Below are positions 48,601-61,614 of a stretch of 64,000 bases of DNA, piece by piece (positions within the stretch are counted from its first letter, which is position 1; every line of letters starts with the position of its first letter). Source of the stretch: Rotaria sordida. Its lineage: Eukaryota; Rotifera; Eurotatoria; Philodinida; Philodinidae. Where the stretch lies: positions 58,929-122,928 of the forward strand of contig CAJNOL010000036.1 of assembly GCA_905250125.1 (NCBI GenBank), given 5' to 3'. The notes below the pieces were generated by a model. The model was not told the origin of the DNA. It saw nothing but the letters and a program-made list of their open reading frames with translations, and ran no database searches. The translations under genes were made by a program, and so were the position numbers.

Positions 48601-51067
48601 CTCGTTCTATATGTTTGTATATTCAAAAATTCACGCGTTCACCATTTCTATGAATAGTTGCTAGGCAAAAGCCTTTACATTGATTTTGCTTTCTTTTTCT
48701 TTTGATCATTGTCACTGATAGTCAATCATTTTCAAATAGTAATCATCATATTTTTAGAAATGTTACAGGACAAACTTCTTCCTATTCAAATTGAACCAAA
48801 TATTTGATAAAAGAAATAGAAAATTCTGAATGTATTAATACAAATTAGAGGCAGACGATTTCGATTATTAAAAATGAAAAAAAACAACGGTTCCAATTCC
48901 GGTTCCTAGAAAGTATCTTTGGAACCGGCGATCTAATAATAGTATGCCAGATTTGTTAACAGTTTTCGAAAATTAAAAATAACTTTTTAATCGAATAAAA
49001 ACACTTTTTCCATGTCTCTAGCTACAGAAAAGGCTATTTTTGGAGTCTCAAATGTCATATAGGAAGCTTATCTGAAAAGTAATTGATTTGTGTGACAAAG
49101 TATAAAATCAATATTAAACAAAATTTTCTAGCATTCAACATGCAAAATACATTATGGTCATGTTTTTCGTCAAAAACTCTTATATTTTCCGGTCTTGTTA
49201 TTTTTCATCAGTTAGTGTTAAAAATTTTTTTGAGAAAATTATGAAATTAAGGAAAATATATGTCGAACATAAATCACCCTACTAAAGTAGCTGAATGAAA
49301 GAGACATTTGTAAATCACTTTTTGAAAAGGTTTCATGAAATCAAATTTAATCTTACCATTTGAAACTGTTACTCTGCTTGACATGCTTCTACTGGAGCAC
49401 TCAATAATTTGCTTCCGATATGTTTCTTTTCTCGAATAATACAACTCTTTTTTTAAATTAAAATTTACAACAACAAAAAATTCTAATTCATCATTCATGA
49501 TGTGAATGATTACATGAATACATTAATAGGAAAGAGTTAGAAAGTGTATGACTAAATACATAGAATAATCGTGTATATAATATAATAAACATTTTTTATT
49601 CTTCTATGTAAAATCAGCTCAACAAACTTTTTCAGATGCTCACTTGTCTTTATGCATTAGTGATAGGTACGTTCTTACATTTCGTTTTGTTTAATATGGC
49701 AGGCATGAAGAAAAAAAAACGCAGAAAGAAGAGTAAATCTTTATCAACTTTTTTCTTTTTTTGTTGTCGTGAGTCGTCATGAATGAAATAATATGAAACC
49801 ATCGTCGTTATTTGAAAGAAATGGCAACTAACATTGTCAAGCAAATAAATGATCAATAGATTCAACGAAATTTCTTTTCAAGACGAAAGACTTATTACAT
49901 ACATTAATGCAAAAAGTAAATAAAAAGATATTTGCTCTCAATGATATTTGTCCGATATATTATTTATCTTTGTGGACCAATTGAAATGTTGCTTTTCGGA
50001 TTGAATCGCTGGAACTTAAATAAAAGAAGCAAAATTCCAAAATGCTTTATATTATTAGATAACAATAAAACCAAAACTAAACCTTGTACTTTTATTATTC
50101 AACTTTTTTGATTCTATATATAAATATTTGATGGTAACAACATTCAATTTAAACGACATATTCCAGAATATTACAATAATTATAATAATAACTCAGAGAT
50201 ACTTAAGTCTTATTTCATTTTATAACTATCAATCATTGTACTTTTATTTATGAAGGATAAACTTCTCTGTTTCTTAAATATAGTTTAATTAAGTAATTCT
50301 TATAGGCAGAAAATCGGCATGTATCCCTTTTAACAAATTTTGTTATATGATAGCTGATTCTATTTTATGATTAAGAAATCAAACTTCTTTTTTGAAATTG
50401 AGCATGAAAGACCTAAATGTTCTGATTCGCCATCTATATGATTTCTGTATTACACATTTTCCGTTTATTAATGTTGTCCTTTTCTTTTCTTTCTCCTTGT
50501 CTTTGATAATACATATATATGTGTTGTTATACATGATTCAATATAGTTTTGAAAAGAAAATATTTTATTCTTCTCTAGTCGTGCCTTTCGATCTACATCT
50601 TCTCAAAAAAAACATACTATTAAATTACTTTGCTTTTTCAAAAACCGGCGATGCACGATATCGAAGATGTTAATTTTGTATATATGGATTCATGATAACA
50701 TAACAAAATCTAATAATATCATACTCTCCATTGACAAATTCTGGCAAGTGGTATGCAGTATCAACATTGATAGAAAAGAGAGTGAAAAATGGTTTTTATT
50801 TTTATAATAGAGTGTATTTGAAAAAAACAACAGTCAGGTGTGTTAATTAGTAAAAGTGATTAGAAGCGAGAGAAGCAGAATAGAAAGCATTATGATTAAT
50901 GGTTATATTAAAAATAATTTTTATTTCAACTCTACGCCATAGCATTAACTTTCTCTTTTCCTGAGATCAAAATAATGGAAAATGATGATAAAATTTGTAT
51001 TCTTCAAATAAGCTCATAAATTAATGCTAACTAGTATCGAAATTCTAAGAGAAGGCAGGTAAAAAAA

Positions 51068-51999
51068 AAAAGCTTGTAACTTTCGAACAAAAAGTCTTAG
51101 CGATCTGCGATTTTCAGCAATCGATAGAAGATTATAGGAAACACATTTTTATATAAAAACCAAGGTTTATATAATCAGACACAATAGGAGTGATTGTGGA
51201 ATCACTCAAAGAATATGCTCGTTATTTCGTGAAATCTTAGCAGAACAAGTTGAAACTCTCAGCATATATAGCTTCACTATAGCCCAATCTTGTATAAAAA
51301 TATCATCGATAAAACTTGTAATGACGAGGAATGGTGTGCTAATCGTTATACTAGTCTTACATAAGACCCTCATTCACTCAATATATTAGAAAATGACCTC
51401 AAATTTTGACTAAATAAATATCATAATCTAGACTTTATATCTATGCAATAATCTCGTACTTTGGTCGTAGAAATGGAGGAAAACAGCCAAAGTTCGACAA
51501 ATAAACGGTTTTCATACAGTAAGTATTTTAAAACAAATCTTCTCAATTTTTTTGAAGAGAAATATAGAACTTAGTAATGTTTTCATCGTCTCTTCTCGTT
51601 CATATAATCAAACTATGATATAATTGCATAGATATGAAGTCTAGATTACGGGAATTATTCAGTCAAAATTTGAGGTCATTTTATAATATATTGAGTGAAT
51701 GAGAGTCTTATGTAAGACTAGATGATGATTAGCACACCATTCCTCGTCATTACAAGATTTATCGATGATATTTATAGAGAAGATTGGGCTACAATGAGAC
51801 TATATATGCTGAGAGTTTGAATTTGTTCTGCTAAGATTTCAGCAAATAACGAGTCTATTTTTTCAGTGATTCCACAATCATTCCTATTGCGCCTGATTAT
51901 TTAAACATTGATTTTTATATAAAAATGTGTCCCCTATAATCTTCTATCGATTGCTGAAAACCATAGATCTCTAACTTGTTCCTATCGAAAGTTATTCAA
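51068..51999. repeat. Fold-back element, about 0.93 kb
   Basis: The left arm (AGCTTGTAACTTTCGA; GCAATCGATAGAAGATTATA; AATGACGAGGAATGGTGTGC) is mirrored by the right arm (GCACACCATTCCTCGTCATT; TATAATCTTCTATCGATTGC; TCGAAAGTTATT). The centre lies near 51530. The arms are a few percent to perhaps ten percent diverged by eye. Confidence 0.8.
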
Positions 52000-54639
52000 A
52001 AAACATCATAGTGCACTGATTTCTGACACCGATATTAGTGATATTTGAAATCTATGATAGAATGAAACCGGTAATAAAATATGTATCAATATTTATTCTT
52101 GCAAGTAAAGTAAATTTACTAATTGTAAATTATCCATTTTATATTTTCTTATATCGTTCAATTATTTCAAAATTTTACTCTTAGTTTTTTTTATTCTTCA
52201 TTAACTATGCAATAGACAAAGTGTATTGTGCAACGCATATGTAGTGTAGAAACGTTAATTATTAGAGAGAATTTTTTATAAATAAGTACTAAAACATCGA
52301 TCCATCAAATACATAATTGATTCATATAAAATATAACGGACATATACTTGTTGATCACATCGTTTTTCAATTAATTCTTTTCATATAATCTGTCTTCTTA
52401 TGAATTGTTTTTTAGACGCTCGTTTCCTGTCTAATTCAACAGATAGAATATATGTCAAAAGTCAAGAAATATGTCGTTCAATAGTCAAATTGAATTTATT
52501 CTCTTGTGATTAAACTTCAAATATTTTCAATCTTCTTATTACATATACAATCAGTACAAAAAACATGCAAAATCTTCTCGTTTTTGTCAAAATAAGATAG
52601 CTAGCAAACACAGATGAGTTTTCTGTTTGCATTCTTTTTTCTTTTGTTGTTTTGATGGGTTTGACACCTATTTTATTGATGTGAGTTATTATTTCTCGTT
52701 TTATGTTTCTTTTTCTTGTGAATTGAATGTTTCTTTTTCGTTATTGTCGGGCATAATTGCAATAGAGAACGGAATAGCTGAAGGCGTATTTAAGAAGCAC
52801 CGCTATACCTTCAATGACATATATCTGTGTGAACGAAAATAGGCACTTTTTCTGTTAATGTATTTTTCTTTAGTGCATGAAAACGCAAATTTTTATTTGC
52901 AAGGTTTATTCTTATGTAGTAAACTATATCTTTCGAGACTAGGTTATATATTATTTAGTTCTTAATTGTTTAGAGTGTGCAAAGGATTAAGAAAAATCCA
53001 AATGACAGTTATTTATTCCATGCGATATATATTTAATAAGTGCCATTTTGATATTTATTCAGTTTTCACTGTTTTAGAAATAAGGAAACAAAAAAATCTC
53101 ACGTCTCATTCATTTATTTTTCTTTCTGTCATTTGTTCTACGCGACTTCTGATGTAAAGCACATGAAAATTCAACAAACTCTTCTGCGACAATTTTTCTC
53201 AGAGTAGGTTACACATATAGTTTCAGCGTCTGGTTTTTTTTATTCAAAATTTCGAATTTTAACAAGAATATTTGTTATATAGCTCTAGAGAACAAGAACG
53301 TAAAATGATTTTTTTTGTCAATATTAAATAGATCAGATATAATGTCGAAGAAATTGAGCAATCATTTTTACAATCTATTTACAGCGCATTCTTTTTCTGT
53401 GTTGCGAAAAAATGAAATTGAATTCTTTTTCATTATGAAAAAAAGTACAATAGAGAGAACTTATAAAAAAACAAAAGTTGATTCATTTCGAAGGTACACT
53501 TTTATTTTACAATGGAACACAGTTCGTTTTCAAGGTTATGCAAGTGAGAGTCAAAGTAAAAATATAATGATGAAAATATGTAGCATTTTCTCTTATTATA
53601 AATTTGCAATTTCATTTATATTGAGAAATCCTATGAAACAGTTTGAAATAATAAGCTATTCTTAGAAGAATATTGTTTTTTTACTCTCTACGTCATATTT
53701 TAATCCATAAGGTGGACTAATATTCTCAATGAAGAACAGAATAAATGTGTACATGTGATAGTTTGTTTTGAAAAGTAATTTCTTTTTTCTATTTAAAATT
53801 GTATTTGATGAGAGCAACTTTGTTCAATTCAATATGTACAAGGTTCTCAACAACTTTTTTTCTTTACACAATAGAGTGTTTAACCAGGACTCTTTCAATA
53901 TTTTTCTTCTTTATAAAGGAAATTTTTTTTTCTTCTTTAGTAGTGACACATTCAGAATTATATTTTTTTCAATAAATGAAAGGGTTCTAATTAGAGTGAG
54001 AAAGTTTTTTTTTTAAATTTATTTTTAATCACATTTTGGATGATAGTAGGAAATAGAATTTTCTTATTCTTCTGTAGCCGAGTAAATTTCAACGTCATAT
54101 CTGTGTTTCATCAACTTCAATACTTGTAGAAAAATGCTTTGAATGGTTTTTTTTTTCCTTGTATTCAATATACTATAACTCAATACTTGAGAATCGAACG
54201 TGCATCAGTTGTCATTATAACATTTTATCAACTTTCTTGAAATTTGGTCAAGATATTTTATAAGTAAATAATGAAACAAGAATAAACTCAATTAGCATCT
54301 CCAACACAGTAAATAATTTGACTATAGTCAGGATTTATAGAAAATTTTCAAATTGCATTATAATTTTGAAAATTGTTTATGACGTAAATTCTATCTTGAA
54401 AGAGTCATATGTTATTCATTTAGTTACTTCTGTACATAGGAATTGAAACTTTCTATAACGCATCACAATGATCTTTACATTCGAAAGTTAGTACATAGTT
54501 GTTCGAACTAGAGCAAAAAATTCTCCGATGTGAAAAGCAAACGATAAGAAATGAATTTTGTGTTCGAAAGGTTGAAAAAGTATAGAGTGATAAATGAATA
54601 CAATCTTATCAATCAAATACAGTACATAGTGGAGAGCTT

Positions 54640-54930
54640 TCGCTTAAGCAGGCCGACAAACAGTATTCTTGCTGAGAAACAGCTTTTGTTTGCTCGGATA
54701 TGACTGTATATCATTGAAAGAAACATTTGCAAGAAAAAAAAACATTTTTCCACGAGAAATACATGAAGAGAATCCTTGAAAACTAAGCAACTTTCACGTA
54801 AGCAGTTTGTATTACAACTTTATTCCTTGAACAGAACTTTCTTTTGCTCAGAACTGATCGTATATTACTAAGAAAATCATTTTTAAGAAGTAAAAAGTTT
54901 TTTCAAGAAAAATATTTTTTGACGAATTAT
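54640..54930. repeat. Degenerate direct duplication, about 140 bp
   Basis: Two consecutive segments share the order GCxTTCxCxTAAGCAG, TTGCTGAG/TTGAACAG, CTTTTGxTTGCTC, GACTGTATATCAxT/GATCGTATATTACT, AAGAAAxCATTT and CAAGAAAAA. This looks like an old tandem duplication. Confidence 0.4.
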
Positions 54931-55279
54931 GCTAGGAGAGCTTCTACCTATATTTTTTTCGAGAATTATTTTTTTGAAAATAATTTTGAGTTTCATATCA
55001 TTTGATGCAGCTTAATGTACTGATTCTGAATAATACATTTTTTTTTCTTCAAAGTATAACATGAATCCTCAAAATTGGATTTCTGATAAAAAATATAGGG
55101 CTTTTAGAACGTCTCTAAAATAGTCGAGGAAAGGTTTCAAGCGTTGACACAGCTTCTATTAATAGAATACATCTGTATAAATATCGAATAAAAATTTAAG
55201 CTCGATCGAACGTTACTTTTTTGTAAAGTTTACAATATAAGGAGCGATAAGTATTCGAGATAGAAACTCTTTGTTTTCT

Positions 55280-56212
55280 AACGGGTGGGCCAGAAGAAAT
55301 TGCCGGCTTTTGATAGGCCGTTTTCTCAAGTTAGACTGGATGAGAAAGTTTCGTTCTGATGTCAAAAGATAGAGAATTTTGTGTAGATTTTATTGATATG
55401 TTCTTTGCGAAATAAGTATTTGTCCTTCTTTTGTAGCACTAAAGGTATTTGATACCACAAAAACAGCATTTGCTCAACTGCAAAATGAGACACTTTTAAA
55501 CTAAAATTTTTGCTCGGTTAATTATAGTTCAAAACTTTCCTCTTGTTACTAATCGATGTCGAATTTTTCGATGTATCTAGTGGTGTCTTTATTTTTTTAA
55601 GCTTAATTGTTTCTGCTTCAAAAACCACAAAATATTAAGAAAATACCTTGAGTTAACAGAATCGTACTGTTCGTTGCCAATTTTCTCCGAACTCGGTTTT
55701 ACAAAAACTACTCTTTTTATCTCAAAAGATGTAGAATTTCAAGCTCTACAAAATGCTCTTCATTATTAAGAGCTGAATTCCTTTTCTAAACTAATGATGA
55801 GGCTGAGATCTTTCGCCAGCAATAAAAAGGTACCAAAACTGGACAATTAGGCATTTTTTGCAAGCGGCTTTTCTAATGATGAAACTTTGTCTCCAGATTT
55901 GGTATTCGATCTTAAAAATAGGTAAGCCTCCGTACTTTATGATACCGCATTTGAATAGCGTATGTACGCAGAATCATTTAACAAAGAAAACTAACCCTTT
56001 ATTCCAGTAAAATGCTGAGCAAATGATGTTTTTGTGGTATCGAATACCTTTAATGCTACAAAAGAAGAACAAATACTTATTTCGCAAAGAACATATCAAT
56101 AAAATCTACACAAAATTCTCTATCTTTTGACATCAGAACGAAACTTTCTCATCCAGTCTAACTTGAGAAAACGGCCTATCAAAAGCCGGCAATTTCTTCT
56201 GGCCCACCCGTT
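55280..56212. repeat. Fold-back element with well-conserved outer arms
   Basis: The tips AACGGGTGGGCCAGAAGAAA (left) and TTTCTTCTGGCCCACCCGTT (right) are exact complements. Pairing continues through CAAGTTAGACTGGATGAGAA, CTATCTTTTGACATCAGAAC and GTATTTGATACCACAAAAAC for roughly 200 bp. The middle (about 55490-56010) is unpaired. Possible TTCTA-like flanking repeat. Confidence 0.85.
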
Positions 56213-56693
56213 ATTCTATTTTAAATTGAATTAGAATCACTTTTTCACATAAAGCCCATAAGTAAGCAAATTCTTTATGGTATTATTTGCTTGTGCAATG
56301 TTGTATTATATTTCCGAGCGGCTTGACTTTCTTTATTTGTACGAAGTGGTAGCCTAAAGCGGTAGGATGCAATAGTCGAAGAACCATAAGATATCTTCTG
56401 AACATTAAAACATAGTACATCTGATAAGTCCTTCATGTAACCCTTTCTTTCCTTCTTTCTTTTTTCCAAACAATTTTCTTTTTCTCTTTTTTGCTGTCTG
56501 TGACGTATTTATATCACATGATTGTAACGAGAAATGCCAATAATCATCAGATATCACAATAGAATAAGAGTATCAAGATTAATACATAGAGCTATCTCAA
56601 TTTTCATTGTAATTTTATCATATACTCTCGTATATGTACCATAATTTCACTCAAGTAAGATCTTATCTGTATTTGTTAGTTTGGCGGTGAGAC

Positions 56694-56775
56694 CTTTCAT
56701 TTGACCCGAACATGGTCGATCAACTCGATNNNNNNNNNNCTTTCATTTGACCCGAACATGGTCGATCAACTCGAT
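56694..56775. other. Assembly gap flanked by a 36-bp direct repeat
   Basis: Ten Ns at 56730-56739. The 36 bases before the gap (56694-56729, starting CTTTCATTTGACCCGAACAT) are repeated exactly after it (56740-56775). This is the pattern left when two contig ends overlap but are joined as a gap. Confidence 0.9.
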
Positions 56776-56931
56776 TAACAATACAGACGGTTCCATTGTC
56801 AGATGCTTGGATACGGTTAAATACGGATAGTATACATACTGTGTTATATTGTAGATCAGATTGATGTTTTATGACCACGTTTATGAGATTTAGGGATACG
56901 AAATGTTTACAGCTAAAATAAGATGAGACCA

Positions 56932-57012
56932 TAAAGAGTGTCCCAGAAGTTCTGTTATGTTTTTAAGTAATTTTGGCTTAGAAATGTAACAGAACTTCTG
57001 GGACACCCTTTA
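56932..57012. mobile_element. 77-bp palindromic MITE with TA target site
   Basis: The element 56934-57010 lies between TA at 56932-56933 and 57011-57012. The ends AAGAGTGTCCCAGAAGTTCT and AGAACTTCTGGGACACCCTT are complementary with one mismatch, and the loop is about 25 bp. The GGGTGTCCCA tip is mariner-like. Confidence 0.75.
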
Positions 57013-57597
57013 TAATGTAATTATCATCATATATATTTCTTACTGCTATTATATATTTCCTAATGGTTCCTTTACGATTAAACTTATGTTATTCTAGCGT
57101 ACCATATTTAGACTGTAAAAAGTCGTAAATATCTACTTATTTACCATAGATGATCGTCTCCATGCTCTTAGTATGCTTCTATAAATATAACACTTTAAGT
57201 GAGCCTGCTTATTGATACCAACTTCTACCACATATTATGCATGAGACCTTGCATAATTATAGAAGCGCAGCTAGAGCGAATTTTCAATCTTCAATAGCTT
57301 GGCAAGAGAAGGGCATTGACCCTTTGAAAAGGCATTACGAAGATTGAGTCTGCATAGAGATATTTGCATCCTGTATAGTACTCATTTGTTCTGAAGACAT
57401 GATGGATGTAAAGGATAGAAAGAAAAACTACTTATCTCTATAAATGCTTAACCGTGACTCTCATATGAACTATCATAAAAACGTAATCTGAAGACATTCT
57501 TAAAATTCTTGGTTGATTGAATCGAGTCGAGCTTAATCAAAGCTATCTATTGATGCGTAAGCAGTTCACAAACGTAAATAGAAGGCTATAGTTAACA

Positions 57598-58237
57598 AAA
57601 AAACTCACGAGGGAACCTTTTCAACTGTCCAATCGCTTTTGAGTTCGAACTCAGTGTGAAGGATAGACCCCAGTGAGGTATGAAAAGCCCCAAAAGGATA
57701 AGTGCCCATAGGCCTTCTGTCCAGAGTTATAGGCATTTTACCGGATTTTTAGCCTATGGCACAGTATATACCAAAAAAGCGGATGACAATATTTCGAGCT
57801 GAGATTTTGTCCAAAGATAGGTCTATGTACCAATAGAATGCCCTGAAAATTTCAGCTCAAAAGAATGTTTCAATCTCGAGATTTTGAACACCCAAAAGCC
57901 AAAAAATTCTAGCATCATTCGCGGGATATGCGCGGTTTTTGGGAGTTTAATATCCCGAGATTGAAACATTCTTTTGAGCTGAAATTTTCAGGGCATTCTA
58001 TTGGTACATAGACCTATCTTTGGACAAAATCTCAGCTCGAAATATTGTCATTCGATTTTTTGGTATATACTGTGCCATAGGCTAAAAATCCGGTAAAACG
58101 CCTATAACTCTGGACAGAAGGCCTATGGGCACTAATCCTTTTGGGGCTTTTCATACCTCACTGGGGTCTATCTTTCACACTGAGTTCGAACTCAAAAGCG
58201 ATTGGACAGTTGAAAAGGTTCCCTCGTCAGTTTTTTA
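57598..58237. repeat. Fold-back element, about 0.64 kb, related to 4238-4965
   Basis: The left arm (AACTCACGAGGGAACCTTTT; CCTTCTGTCCAGAGTTATAG; GGACAAAATCTCAGCTCGAA in mirror) pairs almost base for base with the right arm (AAAAGGTTCCCTCGTCAGTT). The unpaired centre lies at about 57890-57950. It is much better preserved than its relative in DCAF5 intron 7. Confidence 0.88.
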
Positions 58238-58503
58238 AGTAACACCAAAGAAAAGAAATCTTTCTCGCACAAAGCAATTCTTATTTGCATCGGACTATAA
58301 AAAGCTTGGTAGTATCAGGTAGGACTCAACATGAGCTACCGATGGTTTACTATTACAAGATAGTTATTTATGGATTTAAGGTAATTCCATCATATGGTAT
58401 AAATACGGCGTGGCAATAGTGGTTGAACACGACATATTTACGTTTCAACATAAAAAAAAGCTGTATACTGAGACAGGAGATACGTAAGATTCTATGTTTA
58501 ATA

Positions 58504-58961
58504 GGAGTGTCATGTTAGCGTTAACTATTAAGTCTAATGCTTAAGCATTATTGGCATTAGAATTAATTAATGCTTAGGTGTTACCATTAATTTAGCATTA
58601 TTTTTAAGTCTAACACATATACTGCATGCAAGTTCTGGGCCGTTATTCTGTCATACTATCTTTAATTTTTCAAGGGCTACTAGGAGTTTTATTTGTAACT
58701 CTTGAATAATTACAAATAAAACCCTCAGTAGCCCTTGAAAAGTTACAAAGAGCATCCTTCAGGTAGCTATTGAAAAGTTAAAGGTAGTATATTAAGATAG
58801 CATTCTAGAACTGACACGAAGTATATGTATTAGAATTAAAAATAATGCTAAGTTAATGCTAACACCTAAGCATTAACTAGTTCTAATGCCAATAATGCTA
58901 ATGGTTTTGCATTAGTATTAGCATTACTTAATACTAATGTTAATTCTAATCCGACACTCGG
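58504..58961. repeat. TAATGC-rich fold-back element, copy B
   Basis: The left end GGAGTGTCATGTTAGCGTTA is mirrored by the right end TAATCCGACACTCGG. The arms are rich in GCATTA/TAATGC, with shared words such as GGCATTAGAATTAATTAATG, also present in copy A. A second hairpin is nested in the centre: GGGCTACTAGGAGTTTTATT pairs with AATAAAACCCTCAGTAGCCC. Confidence 0.75.
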
Positions 58962-59089
58962 AGCATAGAATGTGACTGAAGATCTAGCATGGTAACGGGG
59001 TATTCCATTATTATGAATGGGTACGGTGTACGATTATCTGAAGGGTGAAACAAAAGTTTTGCATTGATTTTGTTTTTGATATAGTGTCT

Positions 59090-59980
59090 CAATGACTTAT
59101 CATAGAAATTTCATCCTTTTTTTTGTGTTAGAAATAACTAAGTGTTTAGTACAAAAATATATAAAAGAATTTGATCGAAAATGTTTTCCCGAAACCACAA
59201 AAATTTTAGAACAAAAAGCATTGGGAAACTCTTCTGTAACTGTTTTGAACTTAAAAAAAATTCACCCAATAAGAACAATTATCTCTTGATTCATTTATTT
59301 CGAATTGTATAATGTAGGGATGGATCACTATGGTTATATAGAAAAACACATTTTCTAAATGTTTTATAATGGTTGAAATGAACGCTTTTGTAACAAATTT
59401 TAATATCACTGACTTTTCATCAGTGGCGATCGTCGCTAAAAGATAAAGTAGTTCTATTTCCGACAATGAGGTTTCTTGAAATATATTTAAATCAAAAACA
59501 AAGCTTATTGTGTCTTCTACTAAGCCACATTATTTGAAATAGAACACAGCTTCTTCGTGAGATATTTAGAAAAAAATTCGTCTTCGCTTGTAAATGTTAA
59601 CTTATGATTCTGAATCAAACTGTCTGCTGTTAAGTCTCTTGTATCCCAGATCAACTATTTTAAGATGGTACAAAAACTTTCGTTCTAATGAACGACTGTG
59701 TATATAGGGTACCAGAAAATATAAAAAGTGAGTAATTAAAAAAGGTGTAAGAAATTGTTTTTTGTAAAGAAAAACAGTTACCAAAGTTGCAGAAGAATTT
59801 CCCAATGTTTTTTGTTCTAAGATTATTGTGAACACTCTAGAAACATTTCCGAGCATTTTCTTTTTCTATTTTTCGTCCAAGACATTTTGGTCTTTCCGAT
59901 AGAAAAAGAATCAAGTCTTTAAGATATTTCTTGGCAACGCTATATTGTAAAGAAATTTAATGCAGAATTTTTGCTCCAAT
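59090..59980. repeat. Old, diverged fold-back element
   Basis: 59150-59260 and the complement of 59770-59890 are alignable; both contain TTTTAGAACAAAAAGCATTGGGAAA-like and TCTTCTGxAACT segments. The apparent ORFs on opposite strands here (ILEQKALGNSSVT and ILEQKTLGNSSAT) are therefore mirror copies of one sequence. Edges are uncertain. Confidence 0.55.
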
Positions 59981-61614
59981 AGTTACGAGCATCTTCATGT
60001 GTGCATTAGTTTTCTTACATAATTAGATCCAAGATGAGAGATCCAACTGTCGAATCTTCTTGAAAAAAATGACGGATTTTTTCGGTTCAAATAGAATCCG
60101 CCAAATATTTGACGATTTTTCTTGGCATAGAATTTTGACTGTCGAAATGTAACAGTAATCTAATAGGATCATACCGGATGACTTTGATTTAGGGACTTCT
60201 AGAAATGTATGAACTATTATTCTTGTACTTCTTTTAGTTTTATCAAAAATGTTCTGTTTTATTAAGTTACAACACTCAAAAATCGAATGTGTATCTTCTA
60301 GTTGACAACTTGCTTTGCTCCCGTATGTGTGTAGACAAAATCTTCCAAATCACAGGTGTTTGCTCAATAATTACATAAAAAGCACTTTATTTATTTAAGG
60401 AATAAATTCTTCACTATTGTTCTTTCATTGTATTTTTCTTCAAGAACTAAAAGAAAGTATGCTAACAGTTTCTCGCTTCCTTTCAGACTCAACTTGCGCT
60501 AACAATTGAGTATTTGTCTTTTTCTTCTTCATATTTTTTTGTAACTATTTTGTAAAACTTACACTGGGTGAAACTTCATACATATGTCATTGCAAATATT
60601 TTTCTACTGCGAAGAGCAAATAAGAAAATATGTTGCATTACTTATGCTGAGTAAATAACACTCGTTTAATAATTTTATATGATAGAATATTTATAGTAAC
60701 CATTAGATTTCTAAAACTTCTCACGCAAAATAGAAAGATTGTTTTTGTATTAGATATTTCAAATAGACAAGTATGATTGCTGTTTTCTTATTTAGCCTTT
60801 CTTCTTTTCTTTGTTTACATACTTTCCCCAAATTCACCATAAATATTAATTGAAATATTTTTCAAAAGTATGAAAGGTAATCTTATTTATTTCCATAAGC
60901 AATCTACGACACTAGAGTAGTTCACACATCTATTAAGACAGAGAAGAAATTCATCTTTACTATATAAAAATGCCAATACATTTAAAACTAATTTAAAAAA
61001 AATTGTGTAGAACAATCTGAAACATTGATTATTTCTAAGTATATATTTTTATCTTATTAGATGCTAGTGTTACATGACAAATATGAAATAAAACCTATTT
61101 AATGTATTTTTATCTGTCAATTTGTCACATATGTCAGTTGAAATATGAATACATGAAAAATATGATATAGAATGCAAACGACTGTTGCGCTTGCGATTTT
61201 TTTCATCTTAAACATATTCCTTTATTTTCTAACAAGAAAGCAAGGAATAAAATATGACAATCGAAGCAGAACCATGATCATGAACAAGCATCATTAGATT
61301 TTAATACATTTATGTATGCATAGTTTAGAAAAAAGAACATAGATATCTCCTATGTCAATGACATAATTTATAGTAAAGTATGAGTATATGAAAGGATAAT
61401 AAAACACTTGATTTCTATGTAATGAGTATGTATATATAGAAAGATTCTATTAAGAGAATAATGGTAAAAAAAATAGGACACTCGTATTTATGGACAGATA
61501 TAGGTACAGTGATAATTCACATTTATTTTCTTTTACAAGAAACTGTTGAATTGTGTCACGTATCGAGATAAATACGTAAATGCATAGTTTATTATGAAAA
61601 AAAAAGAATATATA

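Noticed and set aside
49274..49498. Possible first exon on the minus strand ending at a GTAAGATT donor
   Set aside because: No downstream exon found before ARMH1 and no recognised domain.
53315..54016. Several Phe-rich plus-strand ORFs
   Set aside because: Produced by T-rich sequence; no start context, splice sites or domains.
59092..59856. Two ORFs on opposite strands with similar peptides (ILEQKALGNSS / ILEQKTLGNSS)
   Set aside because: The likeness comes from the arms of one inverted repeat, not from paralogous genes.
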